Shown piece by piece: positions 18,959-27,751 of a DNA stretch of 64,000 bases. A model generated the notes under the pieces. The model ran no database searches, had not been told where the DNA came from, and worked only from the letters and a program-made list of their open reading frames with translations. Every line of letters starts with the position of its first letter. The first letter of the stretch is position 1. Position numbers and translations under genes: made by a program. The DNA comes from Methanobrevibacter ruminantium (GTDB lineage: Archaea; Methanobacteriota; Methanobacteria; Methanobacteriales; Methanobacteriaceae): positions 248,001 through 312,000 of the forward strand of contig SFKZ01000001.1 of NCBI GenBank assembly GCA_004553595.1. The letters are read 5' to 3'.

Positions 18959-19648
18959 TTATTCATACTTCTTCAATAGCTCTCTGTAATTTCCAATTTG
19001 GAGTTCAAGACTTGTTATGGTAGCATTATTGTCCTTAGCCAGTTGCTTTGCAGAATCAATCATTTCCTCAATTGTCTTATCCTGCTTTTCAATGATTGAA
19101 TCCTTTTGGGAGAGGAGATTGTCATAGGTTCTTGTTATCTTCTTAAGCTGCAATTCCAAATTGTCGGTATTGCTTTTGACTTGTTCCTTATAGTCATTGA
19201 TTAGGCTTCTGAGATAGTTGATTTGATCCTGCTTGTCATCAATGATAGCAATTTTCTCATTGATTTTCTTCTCCAAGTCATCCATCTCTTTCATTCTGGA
19301 CTTTTCATAGTTGATTTCATTCTTTAGCTTCAAGTCAAGCTTTTCCTTTTCAAACTTGTATTTAATGAGGGTGTTGTTTAGATTGGTGATTTTTTGATCC
19401 TTTTCCTCTATCTTTTGGCTGTATTCATCAATTTCCACAGTCTTCAATTCCAAATCGTTTCTTATGTCCTCTATCTTCTCATCCTTCAATGATAACTCAT
19501 ATTCCAATTCCTGAATTTGCTCACTTTTGATTTCAAGCTCTTCCTTTAGTCTGCTGATTTCCTTCATTAGCTTTTTATTGGAATTGTTGGAATTGTTCCT
19601 GTTTCTCTTTTTGGAATTGTTAGGTTTATTTGATGAATTCTCTGTCAT
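18959..19648 (-). CDS. coiled-coil protein of unknown function
   Basis: This protein of about 229 residues is almost entirely coiled coil. A short Asn/Lys-rich N-terminus (about 25 residues with repeated NNSN) precedes continuous heptads such as EISRLKEELEIKSEQIQELE and ELSLKDEKIEDIRNDLELKT. There is no membrane segment or enzyme motif. GAGGATTG precedes the ATG at 19648; an in-frame TTG two codons upstream overlaps that site. It resembles the coiled-coil proteins at 36333-37028 and 47313-48062 in composition but lacks their beta-type N-terminal segment. A structural role is likely but unproven. Confidence 0.7.
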   Translation of the reverse strand: MTENSSNKPNNSKKRNRNNSNNSNKKLMKEISRLKEELEIKSEQIQELEYELSLKDEKIEDIRNDLELKTVEIDEYSQKIEEKDQKITNLNNTLIKYKFEKEKLDLKLKNEINYEKSRMKEMDDLEKKINEKIAIIDDKQDQINYLRSLINDYKEQVKSNTDNLELQLKKITRTYDNLLSQKDSIIEKQDKTIEEMIDSAKQLAKDNNATITSLELQIGNYRELLKKYE

Positions 19649-19700
19649 TTTCAATCCTCATTAAATTATAAAAAAAGTAAAGATCAGTTAAATGTTAAAA

Positions 19701-19738
19701 AAATAAAAAAAGTAAGATAATAGCTATAAATAGCTATT
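19701..19738 (-). terminator. hairpin terminator after gatA
   Basis: On the minus strand AATAGCTA and TAGCTATT pair around TTTA (19719-19738). They are followed by ATCTTAC and a long T-rich run (the A-rich stretch at 19697-19710 on the + strand). It lies 13 bases past the gatA stop. Confidence 0.7.
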
Positions 19739-19750
19739 GATTGTTTAAAC

Positions 19751-21136
19751 TTATTTAGCATACTCAAATGCAGCCATTGCCTTTACAATTTTTGCATCGT
19801 CTTGAGGTTTTGCCTGCAATTGCAATCCTACAGGAATGCCATCAACTTCACCAGCCTTTACGCTTGCAGCTGGAATACCTGCCAAGTTAGCAATTACGGT
19901 AAGCACGTCGTATGCATACATTTCCATAGGCTCTAACTTTTCACCTAATTTGTGTGGCAATTTAGGAACGGTTGGACCTACAATCAAGTCAACGCCTTCA
20001 AGCATTTCATTGATTTCATTTCTAATGACTGTCCTTGCTTGGAGCGCTTTTTGATAGTATTTGCCACTGAATTCCTTTTGTGAAATGTATGAACCCATTT
20101 GGATTCTTCTGAGAACTTCCTCACCACATACCTCTTCGATTCTTGAACCGTATTTTCTTCCATCGTATTTTCTGGTTGCAGAGAAGAATTCAACATAGTT
20201 GATAAGGTAGTAGGTAGGAAGACAAATGTCGATGTAGTTGAAACTCAATTCAACAACTTCAGCACCTAATTCCTCAAGTTTTGCAACGGATTCGTCAATG
20301 ATTGCATTGATTTCATCATTAGTGACTTCCTTAAATTGCTTACAGGTAGCTATTTTCATTCCTGCCAATGGCTTTTCAGCGTCCTTGACAGACTCAGCTA
20401 TTTCAGTGAAGTTTGGAGCGTCCCATTTCAATGTGGTACATTCGGTAGGGTCATATCCCAGAATAGTGTCTAAAGCAAGGGTGATTCCAGTGATGTCACG
20501 AGCCATAGGGCCAATTTGGTCTAAACTCATTGACAAGTCAAGCAATCCTTGTCTTGAAACTGCACCATAGGTTGGTTTCATACCAAGCACTCCACAGTGG
20601 GAAGATGGATTTCTGATTGATCCACCGGTATCGGAACCGATTGCAATGTCACACATTTCCGCTGCAACTGCTGCTGCGCTTCCTCCACTTGAACCACCAG
20701 GGATTCTTCCAGGTGCAGCGGGGTTGTTAACAGCTCCATAGTATGAGGTTTCAGTTGAACTTCCTGCTGCAAATTCATCCATGTTGTTGATTCCTATGAT
20801 GATTCCATCTTCAGCCTTGATTTTCTTAACTACAGTTGCATCATAGCTTCCGATATAATCCTCTAAGGTTTTGGATGCAGCAGATATGATAAAGTCTTCC
20901 ACATTTATGTTAGCTTTAATACCAAACACTAAACCAGCAAGAGCTCCGACTTCCTCTCCAGCCTTTATTTTAGCATCAATCTCTTCTGCTTTAGCGATAG
21001 CTTCTTCCTTATTTAATTCAAGAAAAGCGTTAATGTCATCGTTCTTTTCTTCAATAACCTTAATGTAAGCTTCTACATTTTCCTTTGCAGTAATTTCTTG
21101 ATTTTTAATTGCATTTAATTTTTCAAGGATATTCAT
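19751..21136 (-). CDS. gatA: Asp-tRNA(Asn)/Glu-tRNA(Gln) amidotransferase subunit A
   Basis: GatA is the amidase subunit of the GatCAB complex. It releases ammonia from glutamine or asparagine for transamidation of Asp-tRNA(Asn) (and Glu-tRNA in some organisms). The amidase signature is complete: the Lys of VFGIKANINVED, PGGSSGGSAAAVAAEMCDIAIGSDTGGSIRNPSS with both catalytic Ser residues, then GVLGMKPTYGAVSRQGL. The length of 461 residues is normal for archaeal GatA. AGGTG lies just before the ATG. gatB and gatC are not in the window, so the gene stands alone here. Archaea use GatDE for glutamine, so this is most likely for Asn-tRNA. Confidence 0.93.
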   Translation of the reverse strand: MNILEKLNAIKNQEITAKENVEAYIKVIEEKNDDINAFLELNKEEAIAKAEEIDAKIKAGEEVGALAGLVFGIKANINVEDFIISAASKTLEDYIGSYDATVVKKIKAEDGIIIGINNMDEFAAGSSTETSYYGAVNNPAAPGRIPGGSSGGSAAAVAAEMCDIAIGSDTGGSIRNPSSHCGVLGMKPTYGAVSRQGLLDLSMSLDQIGPMARDITGITLALDTILGYDPTECTTLKWDAPNFTEIAESVKDAEKPLAGMKIATCKQFKEVTNDEINAIIDESVAKLEELGAEVVELSFNYIDICLPTYYLINYVEFFSATRKYDGRKYGSRIEEVCGEEVLRRIQMGSYISQKEFSGKYYQKALQARTVIRNEINEMLEGVDLIVGPTVPKLPHKLGEKLEPMEMYAYDVLTVIANLAGIPAASVKAGEVDGIPVGLQLQAKPQDDAKIVKAMAAFEYAK

Positions 21137-21325
21137 TAAAACACCTTACTTTCTTTTAAAACATTGTAATTATGATTAAGTAATCTTCGATAATCAATAA
21201 TATCTATTCAAATTTTTAATAAATTTTGACAATGATTGTTATATAATAATATAATTATATTTTTCAAGTTATATAAACTATTAGTTATAAAATAAGTTTA
21301 GATATAAATTAGGATAAGGGGGTAC

Positions 21326-22294
21326 TTATTGCATATTTTCCAATGATTTCAATGCCTTTTTAGACCACTCAGCATCCATTATCATAGCCCTGCCAACGCC
21401 AATCAGGTCACAATATCCTTCTTTCAGCAGATTTTCAGCATCCTTTGCTTTTTTCACACCACCAGTAAGGATCACTGGAACGGAAGAGGTCTCCTTAGCT
21501 ATTTTACTAATTTCCTTAAAGTATCCTGGCTCTTTGCTATATGGATTTTGGAATCTGCAAAGACCGCCGCTAATGTCAATCAAATCTGCCCCTGAATCTA
21601 TGAAAGATCTGACAGCTATTGGAATCTCCTCTAATTTGCTTCCACCTTCCCAATAATCATAAGCGCCAAAACGAATGGCTACAATGTAGTCTTCACCTAC
21701 AGACCTTCTAACTTCTTGAATGATTTCATTAGCCAATCTCAAGCGATTTTCAAGATTTCCACCATATTCATCAGTTCTTTTGTTTGTGAGGGGGGAATAA
21801 AAATGATTTAATAGGTATTCGTGAGCGGCATGTATTTCAACTCCATCAAAACCCGCTTTCTTGGTTCTTATGGAAGCATTTACAAAATCCTTTTCGACTT
21901 TTTCAATATCCGCTTTTGTCATGTTGTTTATATTTGACTTGTCATATGCAATTGATTGAGGCCTTGCATGATTCAATTGAGCTATTGCAAAACAGTTTTC
22001 CTTGTGAATCGCATCTGTCAATTTTTTAAAGCTATCTATTACAGAATCATCTGCCATGGAAAGTTGCCTTTGACTTGACTTTCCTTCTAAAGAAATATAC
22101 GCATGTTCTGTAATTATAAGGCCAGTATATTCCGCTCTTTTCTTGTAGTAATCAATCAGTTCATCACTTGGCTTTCCTTCAATGCTCGCTTCCCTTGCCA
22201 TAGGAGGCATAACTATACGATTTCTAAGGCAAATGTTTTTCAATTTTAATTTTTCTTCAAGCATCATTTTTTTCACGAATATCTTATTTTTCAC
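21326..22294 (-). CDS. NADH:flavin oxidoreductase, Old Yellow Enzyme family
   Basis: This FMN-containing TIM-barrel oxidoreductase has 322 residues, the barrel only, without the iron-sulfur and FAD/NAD domains of the larger 2,4-dienoyl-CoA reductase type. Motifs are LKNRIVMPPMAR-like (LRNRIVMPPMAREASIEG), IAQLNHARPQS, the active-site FDGVEIHAAHEYLLNHFYSP, NKRTDEYGGNLENRLRL, IRFGAYDYWEGG and PVILTGGVKKAKDAENLLKEG with GVGRAMIMD. GTGA lies shortly before the ATG. It probably reduces an activated alkene; substrate unknown. It lies divergent from the HAD gene at 22363. Confidence 0.87.
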   Translation of the reverse strand: MKNKIFVKKMMLEEKLKLKNICLRNRIVMPPMAREASIEGKPSDELIDYYKKRAEYTGLIITEHAYISLEGKSSQRQLSMADDSVIDSFKKLTDAIHKENCFAIAQLNHARPQSIAYDKSNINNMTKADIEKVEKDFVNASIRTKKAGFDGVEIHAAHEYLLNHFYSPLTNKRTDEYGGNLENRLRLANEIIQEVRRSVGEDYIVAIRFGAYDYWEGGSKLEEIPIAVRSFIDSGADLIDISGGLCRFQNPYSKEPGYFKEISKIAKETSSVPVILTGGVKKAKDAENLLKEGYCDLIGVGRAMIMDAEWSKKALKSLENMQ

Positions 22295-22362
22295 TTTCTT
22301 TCAATAAATTTAATATATGACTTATCCATAATTATAATTACTTATTAGTTTGAGCTGATATA

Positions 22363-23160
22363 ATGACTAAAAAAGCTATTGTATTCGATAACTCAGGAAC
22401 ATTGTTGGAAAGGTTCAGGGTTATTAAGGATGTGTCTACAGGAGAATTGATCACTCACGTAAACTCTTTGGACTTGATTGACACTTGCTTGAATGCTGCA
22501 CTTGTAGTTCTTCAATTCAATACAACTCGTCTAAAGGACTTGAATCCAAATACATTGATAAGCGATTTTGTATTGGAAAACAACATAGAATTTGACATCA
22601 GCTATTATTCAACAGATGTTTCAAAAGAGGAAATCACAGCTATTCTGGAGAAGGATACTGCGGTCATCAAGGACATTACAGACACTTTCCAACTATTGAA
22701 GGAAAGGGTGCCTCAAATGGAATTGTGCAACGGTTCAGCTGTCATCATAGACATTGCAGAAGAGAGGATAGCTTACACAATAACTTCTGCAGGCCAATTG
22801 TTCAGTGGTGTCAAGGACACAATAGCCAAGCTTCAGGATAAGGATATAGATGTTTTCATAGCTTCAGGAGATAGGTCCGGTGCAATCAAAAGGCTTGCTA
22901 GCATCACAGGAATACCTGAAGACCATGCCTTTGCTACCGCAAGCACACATAGAAAAGCTGAAATCGTATCTAATCTTCAGGATGAAGGATATAAAGTCAT
23001 GATGGTTGGTGATGGCCCAAATGACATTTTGGCATTTGAGCAAGCTGATCGTGCTGTTTTAACAACTGAACAGAAAGATGGCGATTTTCCAGACAAATTG
23101 AAAGGGTATGCTGATTTTGTAATAGAAGACATTGCAGAAGTTCTTCAAATTGATTTTTAG
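22363..23160 (+). CDS. HAD superfamily hydrolase, P-type-ATPase-like phosphatase
   Basis: This soluble HAD phosphatase has 265 residues. Motif I is VFDNSGTLLERF with Asp9 as expected nucleophile. The DxSGT form resembles P-type ATPase DKTGT and is known from methanogen HAD proteins. Motif II is IASGDRSGAIKRLASITGIP, motif III falls around HRKAEIVSNLQ, and motif IV is MMVGDGPNDILAFEQAD. The cap segment, between roughly residues 30 and 145, is larger than in minimal HADs. There is no membrane segment. A GCTGATATA stretch is the only ribosome site. The substrate is unknown; neighbours give no hint. Confidence 0.8.
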   Translation: MTKKAIVFDNSGTLLERFRVIKDVSTGELITHVNSLDLIDTCLNAALVVLQFNTTRLKDLNPNTLISDFVLENNIEFDISYYSTDVSKEEITAILEKDTAVIKDITDTFQLLKERVPQMELCNGSAVIIDIAEERIAYTITSAGQLFSGVKDTIAKLQDKDIDVFIASGDRSGAIKRLASITGIPEDHAFATASTHRKAEIVSNLQDEGYKVMMVGDGPNDILAFEQADRAVLTTEQKDGDFPDKLKGYADFVIEDIAEVLQIDF

Positions 23161-23209
23161 ATTAGCTATTGTTTTTGTTTAGCTAGTCAAATTCTTATTT
23201 TTTCTTTTT

Positions 23210-23968
23210 TTACTTATTTTCACTTAAGAAATCCTCTATTGCCTTTTTGCTTTTCATCACATTATCGAAATTATTCAATTCAATGATTCCATTCTTCACA
23301 TATTTCAATAGGTTCAAGTCAAGGGTTCCGTCACCAACGGCTTGATGCTTATCCTTTATTCCATCATTGTCATTTATATGGTTATATAGGATATTAGGAA
23401 TCTTGAAGAAACTTTCCTGATCTTCGCAGGTATTGACATGGCCTAAATCTATAGTAATGTTACATCCTGTCTCATTTGTAAGGTTTTCCAATTCATAAGC
23501 ACGGTTTCCAAGGTATGAAAAACGTTCTGGCATGTTTTCTATGGATATTTTCGCTTCCTTGTCCTCTGCATAGGCCACCAATTCATGGGTTGATTCAGTC
23601 AAGAATTCAAGTGCCATATCCCTTAGATAATTTTCTGGTCTACCGATTTTACCTGGGTGTGCTGTTATTCCTATTGCACCTATCTCTTCTGCAAGGTCAA
23701 GGCAATCCTTTGTCTGTTTCACTGACTCCTTACGTATTCCTGGATTAAGGCTTGCAAGGTTAATATCAACATTCACTGCATGCATGTAGATGTCCAAGTC
23801 ATATGAGTGGAAGACCTCTGTTATTTCCTTGTTTCCAAGCATTTCATCAGGTCTGTATGGGCCTTCAGCCAACAGTTCAACACTATTAAAGCCATTTTCA
23901 ACTGCTATATCAAGCATTTCATTTACATCTTTCATGAAAAGTGAAAGAAGTGAAAATCCTAATTTCAT
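23210..23968 (-). CDS. sugar phosphate isomerase/epimerase-like TIM barrel (AP endonuclease family 2)
   Basis: This 252-residue protein has the xylose-isomerase-like TIM-barrel fold shared by endonuclease IV and sugar isomerases. Visible parts are GFNSVELLAEGPYRPDE (strand 2), HAVNVDINLASLNPGIRKES, ITAHPGK (metal His), ISIENMPERFSYLG (metal Glu), ITIDLGHVNTC (metal Asp/His), YNHINDNDG and HQAVGDGTLDLN. The metal ligands are therefore all present. GGGGATTG precedes the ATG. It may be an isomerase, epimerase or dehydratase; the length is short for endonuclease IV (about 280), which makes a DNA-repair role less likely. Confidence 0.78.
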   Translation of the reverse strand: MKLGFSLLSLFMKDVNEMLDIAVENGFNSVELLAEGPYRPDEMLGNKEITEVFHSYDLDIYMHAVNVDINLASLNPGIRKESVKQTKDCLDLAEEIGAIGITAHPGKIGRPENYLRDMALEFLTESTHELVAYAEDKEAKISIENMPERFSYLGNRAYELENLTNETGCNITIDLGHVNTCEDQESFFKIPNILYNHINDNDGIKDKHQAVGDGTLDLNLLKYVKNGIIELNNFDNVMKSKKAIEDFLSENK

Positions 23969-24138
23969 TTCAATCCCCGTGTTATAATTTTAGTATTTAG
24001 TAATTTTTAAATAAATATAAAACATGTTAATATTTTTAATTGATAGATAATGGAATCATTAGGATTCCTATTACCTACCAATTCCTTTGATTTATTGATG
24101 TTATGTGGATAATCATAATTTCTAAATAATTATTTATC

Positions 24139-24783
24139 TTACAAGTGATTAAACAATGTCCAGATTTCAGGATACTTTTCAGCTATTGCAGCATCTATCA
24201 AGTCTGATGCTTCACTGCTTATGCTGAATTCAGGTTCGGTTTTTCTCAAGTACCTTAGTACAGCTGCAGATCTTGCAGACCATAAGGTGATTCTTGGATT
24301 ATTCTCCACAGTTTCTATAACTTCATCTACTAGTTTCTCTTCTTTTTCTGAAAGAAGACTACTTACTTCTTTTAAATCATCTGGTGCTTCAATAATTTCA
24401 CTACTTGCATCATTTTCTTCATTTAAATTAACTGTAGAATCAATATTTTCTACACTTTTTTCAGAGCTGATTTTTACTTCATTTTTTGCACCATTTTCTT
24501 CCACTTTTTCATCATCGTTGAACAAGACATTTGTGTATTCAGATGAGTCTTTCGGTTTTTCCTCTTCCTCATCAGCAGATCTTTCTAAAACTTGAAGTTC
24601 ATCTTCTCCTTCGAATTCCTCTTCAACTTCTTCAACCAATTCTTCAAAAGTTTTTGATTCATCTTCGGATTCCCTTAGTAAATCTTCAAGACTTATTCCT
24701 TCTTCAACTTCTGTCTCCTCGATTTTTGGAATCAATGAATCCAATCCTCTTCCTAATCCTGTATTCTTTTCCTTTTTAGCCAT
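24139..24783 (-). CDS. ParA partner candidate: ParB-like N-terminal LGRGL motif without ParB domain
   Basis: This 214-residue protein lies 89 bases downstream of parA on the same strand. Its first 20 residues (GLGRGLDSLIPKI) carry the LGRGLxxLI motif that opens bacterial ParB/Spo0J and touches ParA to stimulate ATP hydrolysis; Arg12 is the key position. What follows is not ParB. Residues ~20-140 are very acidic and low in complexity, and ~145-214 form a helical domain (EEKLVDEVIETVENNPRITL, RSAAVLRYLRKTEPEF). I see no ParB/CTPase motifs and no classic helix-turn-helix. It may link ParA to a membrane, to DNA or to another complex. The ribosome site is weak (AAGGGTTTGG). Confidence 0.72.
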   Translation of the reverse strand: MAKKEKNTGLGRGLDSLIPKIEETEVEEGISLEDLLRESEDESKTFEELVEEVEEEFEGEDELQVLERSADEEEEKPKDSSEYTNVLFNDDEKVEENGAKNEVKISSEKSVENIDSTVNLNEENDASSEIIEAPDDLKEVSSLLSEKEEKLVDEVIETVENNPRITLWSARSAAVLRYLRKTEPEFSISSEASDLIDAAIAEKYPEIWTLFNHL

Positions 24784-24872
24784 TTTACCAAACCCTTTCG
24801 TGTTAAATATTTAAAATGTATAATTATAACCATAATCTTTAAAATCTTTATTCTTAAATCAAAATATTCATC

Positions 24873-25646
24873 TTATTTTCCATCCCTTTCCAATATTTCC
24901 TTAGCAAGTTTCAAGTACGCTATTGCTCCTTTACTTTCCGGATCATATACAATACATGGTTTTCCATAACTTGGAGCCTCTGCCAAACGTATGTTTCTTG
25001 GAATGACTGTATTGAATACGTATTCCTTGTCCTTGAAGTATTTTTTAAGTTCGGAATAGACTTCTCTTCCTAACCTGGTTCTTGCATCATATAATGTTAG
25101 AAGTATTCCCTTTATAGGTGTTGGGCTTCTTAATCTTGTTTCAACAAGCTTGATTGTGTTCATCAAATCAGCCAATCCTTCAAGTGCAAAGTATTCTGCT
25201 TGTATCGGTATCAATACGCTGTCTGCAGCTATTAGTGAATTGATTGTGATTATTCCAAGAGATGGTGGAAGGTCTATTATAATGTAGTCAAAGATGCCTT
25301 TAATCGGTTCAAGCAAGTTCTTTAAAGCTATATGATAATTCGCTTCCTTGCTCAATTCCACTTCAATACCGCTTAAGTCGATATTGCTTGGAAGTATGAA
25401 CAGGTTTTCGATTTTTGTAGGAATAGTAGCTTTTTGAACACTGCATTCGTTTACTAAAGCTGTGTATACAGTTTTTTTGATTTCAGTTTTATTTATTCCA
25501 AAACTTGTTGTAGCGTTAGCTTGCGGATCCATATCAACTACAAGAACTGCCTTTCCCATAGCAGCAAGTGATGTTGCCAAATTCACTACAGTTGTAGTCT
25601 TTCCACATCCGCCTTTCTGATTCATTACGGCAATAGTTTCTCCCAT
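24873..25646 (-). CDS. parA: ParA/Soj family partition ATPase
   Basis: This ATPase of the ParA/MinD superfamily has 257 residues without an N-terminal DNA-binding extension, as in chromosomal Soj. The deviant Walker A is QKGGCGKTTTVVNLA (Lys11 and Lys16), Walker A' is VVDMDPQANATTSFG, and Walker B is YIIIDLPPSLG. IQAEYFALEGLADLMNTI and VFNTVIPRNIRLAEAPSYGKP are typical of Soj. It should form ATP-dependent dimers on the nucleoid to position DNA or a cargo. GGAG lies upstream. The following gene carries a ParB-like N-terminal peptide, and the 520 bases before parA are repeat-rich. Confidence 0.92.
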   Translation of the reverse strand: MGETIAVMNQKGGCGKTTTVVNLATSLAAMGKAVLVVDMDPQANATTSFGINKTEIKKTVYTALVNECSVQKATIPTKIENLFILPSNIDLSGIEVELSKEANYHIALKNLLEPIKGIFDYIIIDLPPSLGIITINSLIAADSVLIPIQAEYFALEGLADLMNTIKLVETRLRSPTPIKGILLTLYDARTRLGREVYSELKKYFKDKEYVFNTVIPRNIRLAEAPSYGKPCIVYDPESKGAIAYLKLAKEILERDGK

Positions 25647-26070
25647 TATATTAATTCTCCTTAGTATTTTTTCTTAAAATAAAGTGATTTTTCTTAAATT
25701 TTTTAAATTATAATGAATTACTTAGAAGTTTTTTCTTAGCACTTATTAGTTATCACTTAGTAATTATTACTTCTCAGTTATTACTTATATATTATAATTT
25801 ATAAGTTATACTATATAAGTTTTAAGTTATATCTTATTACTTTTACTTTATAATTTATCATTTATAAGTTTTTAGTTTTAAGTTATTCCTTATAATTTTA
25901 TAAGTTTTTAGTTTTAAGTTATTCCTTATAATTTTATAAGTTATTAGTTATAACTTATAACTTATAATTATAAATTATCATAAAAAATAAGAAAAATATA
26001 AGAAAAAATACCTAAAAATAGACGAAAATATTAGAAAATATTAGAAAAAATTCATTAAAAAGAGAGAGAA
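25647..26070. repeat. AT-rich non-coding stretch with 36-bp tandem repeat upstream of parA
   Basis: No gene is seen. The stretch is built of variations on TTATAAGTT and AACTTATAA. A 36-base unit beginning TTTATAAGTTTTTAG occurs exactly twice in tandem (25861-25896 and 25897-25932), and a third, partial copy starts at 25933. Nearby, TTATAACTTATAACTTATAA (about 25948-25968) adds short repeats. The position directly upstream of parA makes it a candidate partition site or autoregulatory region. It may also just be parA promoter DNA. Confidence 0.55.
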
Positions 26071-26092
26071 GTTATCACTTATAAGTGATAAC
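26071..26092 (-). terminator. perfect 22-bp palindrome, probable trpB2 terminator
   Basis: GTTATCACTTA is followed immediately by its reverse complement. Read on the minus strand it is followed by TTCTCTCTCTTTTT, as expected of an intrinsic-type terminator 79 bases past the trpB2 stop. The sequence equals the permease terminator stem at 15714. It could alternatively be a protein-binding palindrome for the parA region. Confidence 0.55.
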
Positions 26093-26170
26093 AAGAGTTT
26101 TTGTTTGTATAAAATCAGTATTCTATGTAAAAATCAAAAAAATATAAGAAAAAAATAATGGAATGGAAAT

Positions 26171-27472
26171 CTATTTGGAGTTTTCCATAGATCCATCCAT
26201 ATAACTTGCGTAACCTTTGAAGTCCAATAAACCATGGCCAGAGAAGTTAACAACAATAGTTTTCTCTTCACCAGTTTCCTTACATTTTTTAGCTTCATCA
26301 ATAGCTGCCTTGATTGCATGGTTTGTTTCAGGTGCTGGAATGACTCCTTCGCACATTGCAAACATTTTACCTGCTGCAAATACATCTCTTTGGTGAACTG
26401 CTACAGGTTTGATGTAGCCTAAGTCTCTAAGCAAGGATACTTGAGTGTTCATACCGTGGTATCTAAGTCCCCCTGCATGTACAGAAGGAGCAACGAAGTT
26501 GTGTCCTAATGTAAACATCTTCAAGAGAGGAGTGAATCCAACTTCATCACCAAAGTCGTATCTGTATTCCCCTTGAGTCAATGTAGGACATGCAGAAGGT
26601 TCTACAGCAATGAATTCAGTATCGGAATTACCTTGGATCTTATCCTTTATGAATGGGAACAAGGATCCACCGAAGTTACTTCCTCCACCAACACAAGCAA
26701 TCATTGTATCTGGCTCTTCTTCAACTTTTTCAAGCTGCAATTTAATTTCCTGACCGATTGTAGTTTGATGCAAGATAACGTGGTTCAATACACTTCCTAA
26801 TGTGTATTTTACTTTATCATCGGTTAAAGCATCCTCTACAGCTTCAGAAATAGCTATTCCAAGGGAACCTGGAGTGTCTGGATGTTCTGCAAGAACTTTT
26901 CTACCCACTTCGGTATGTTCACTTGGGGAAGCATGAACCTCTCCGTCATACAATTGCATGATTGTTTTTCTGAAAGGCTTTTGATTATATGAAACCCTTA
27001 CCATATAAACGGTACAATCGATTCCCATCATGGAAGCTGCAAGGGATAAAGCGGTACCCCATTGTCCTGCACCGGTTTCTGTGGTAATTCTTTCAATACC
27101 TTCCTTTTTAGCATAGTATGCTTGAGCTATTGCACTGTTTAACTTGTGACTTCCGGTAGGGGATGTATCTTCCCGCTTATAATAGATTTTTGCGGGCGTA
27201 TTAAGTTTTTCTTCCAATCCTCTTGCTCTAACTAAAGGAGTAGGTCTTCCTAATCTTTGGTAGAGTTCCCTTACTTCTTTTGGGATACTAATGTATCTGT
27301 CAGTAGCGAACTCTTGATTAAGACATTCGTTTACGAATATTTGAGGTAATGTGCTTATTTGATCTTTTCCTTCACTGTTTTTAGGAGCAGGAAGTTCTAC
27401 AGGTAAATCAGCGTTAATATTATACCATTTGGTTGGTACTTCGTCATTAGATAAATCAATTCTGTATTGCAT
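26171..27472 (-). CDS. trpB2: tryptophan synthase beta chain, TrpB2 type
   Basis: This is a PLP-dependent TrpB paralogue of the longer TrpB2 class (433 residues against about 395 for TrpB1). It makes tryptophan from indole and serine, or from O-phosphoserine, without a partner alpha chain. Motifs are RPTPLVRARGLEEKL, TSPTGSHKLNSA with the PLP Lys, TTETGAGQWGTALSLA, CVGGGSNFGGS binding the phosphate, and LRYHGMNTQVSLLRD. No trpA or other trp gene is near, as usual for stand-alone TrpB2. GTGAT lies before the ATG. TGTACA-type boxes around its TATA element point to repression by a TrpY-like regulator. Confidence 0.93.
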   Translation of the reverse strand: MQYRIDLSNDEVPTKWYNINADLPVELPAPKNSEGKDQISTLPQIFVNECLNQEFATDRYISIPKEVRELYQRLGRPTPLVRARGLEEKLNTPAKIYYKREDTSPTGSHKLNSAIAQAYYAKKEGIERITTETGAGQWGTALSLAASMMGIDCTVYMVRVSYNQKPFRKTIMQLYDGEVHASPSEHTEVGRKVLAEHPDTPGSLGIAISEAVEDALTDDKVKYTLGSVLNHVILHQTTIGQEIKLQLEKVEEEPDTMIACVGGGSNFGGSLFPFIKDKIQGNSDTEFIAVEPSACPTLTQGEYRYDFGDEVGFTPLLKMFTLGHNFVAPSVHAGGLRYHGMNTQVSLLRDLGYIKPVAVHQRDVFAAGKMFAMCEGVIPAPETNHAIKAAIDEAKKCKETGEEKTIVVNFSGHGLLDFKGYASYMDGSMENSK

Positions 27473-27532
27473 AATATCACTTTTTGTTTTTTAAATAATC
27501 TATTGTAAAAATTCTTAAAGAATGGAATCATA

Positions 27533-27638
27533 ATCATTCTGTACTAATATTATGTATAATGTACTATATAAAGCTTTGTAGTACATATTTGTACATTATA
27601 GTATTTAAATATTAATCTCTTTAAGTTATATTTGTACC
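27533..27638 (-). promoter_or_regulatory. trpB2 promoter with TRP-box-like TGTACA repeats
   Basis: On the minus strand a TATA element TTTATATA lies at 27565-27572, about 95 bases before the start codon. Clustered around it are TGTACT (27540-27545), TGTATA (27553-27558), TGTACT (27560-27565), TGTAGTACA (27577-27585), a perfect TGTACA (27590-27595) and TGTACC (27633-27638). TGTACA is the TRP box bound by TrpY in Methanothermobacter, which also controls trpB2 there. Boxes overlapping and flanking the TATA element fit tryptophan-dependent repression. The TrpY gene itself is not in this window. Confidence 0.7.
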
Positions 27639-27751
27639 ATTATTTTTAAGAAAAAAGAAATATTTAGGCATTATTTTTCAATTTAATGATTTTTATTCAT
27701 TTTTTCATCAATTCAAAAAAATTTAAATATTTACAAAATAAATAAAAAACT

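Noticed and set aside
24139..24783. Annotation as ParB
   Set aside because: Only the first ~20 residues are ParB-like; the ParB/CTPase and DNA-binding parts are absent.
25861..25950. 36-bp repeats as a CRISPR array
   Set aside because: Two adjacent copies without spacers in AT-rich DNA; no cas genes.
26071..26092. 22-bp palindrome as a parS site
   Set aside because: The same stem is a terminator elsewhere (15714), and on the minus strand it is followed by a T-rich tract after trpB2. A terminator is the simpler reading, and there is no ParB domain in the window.
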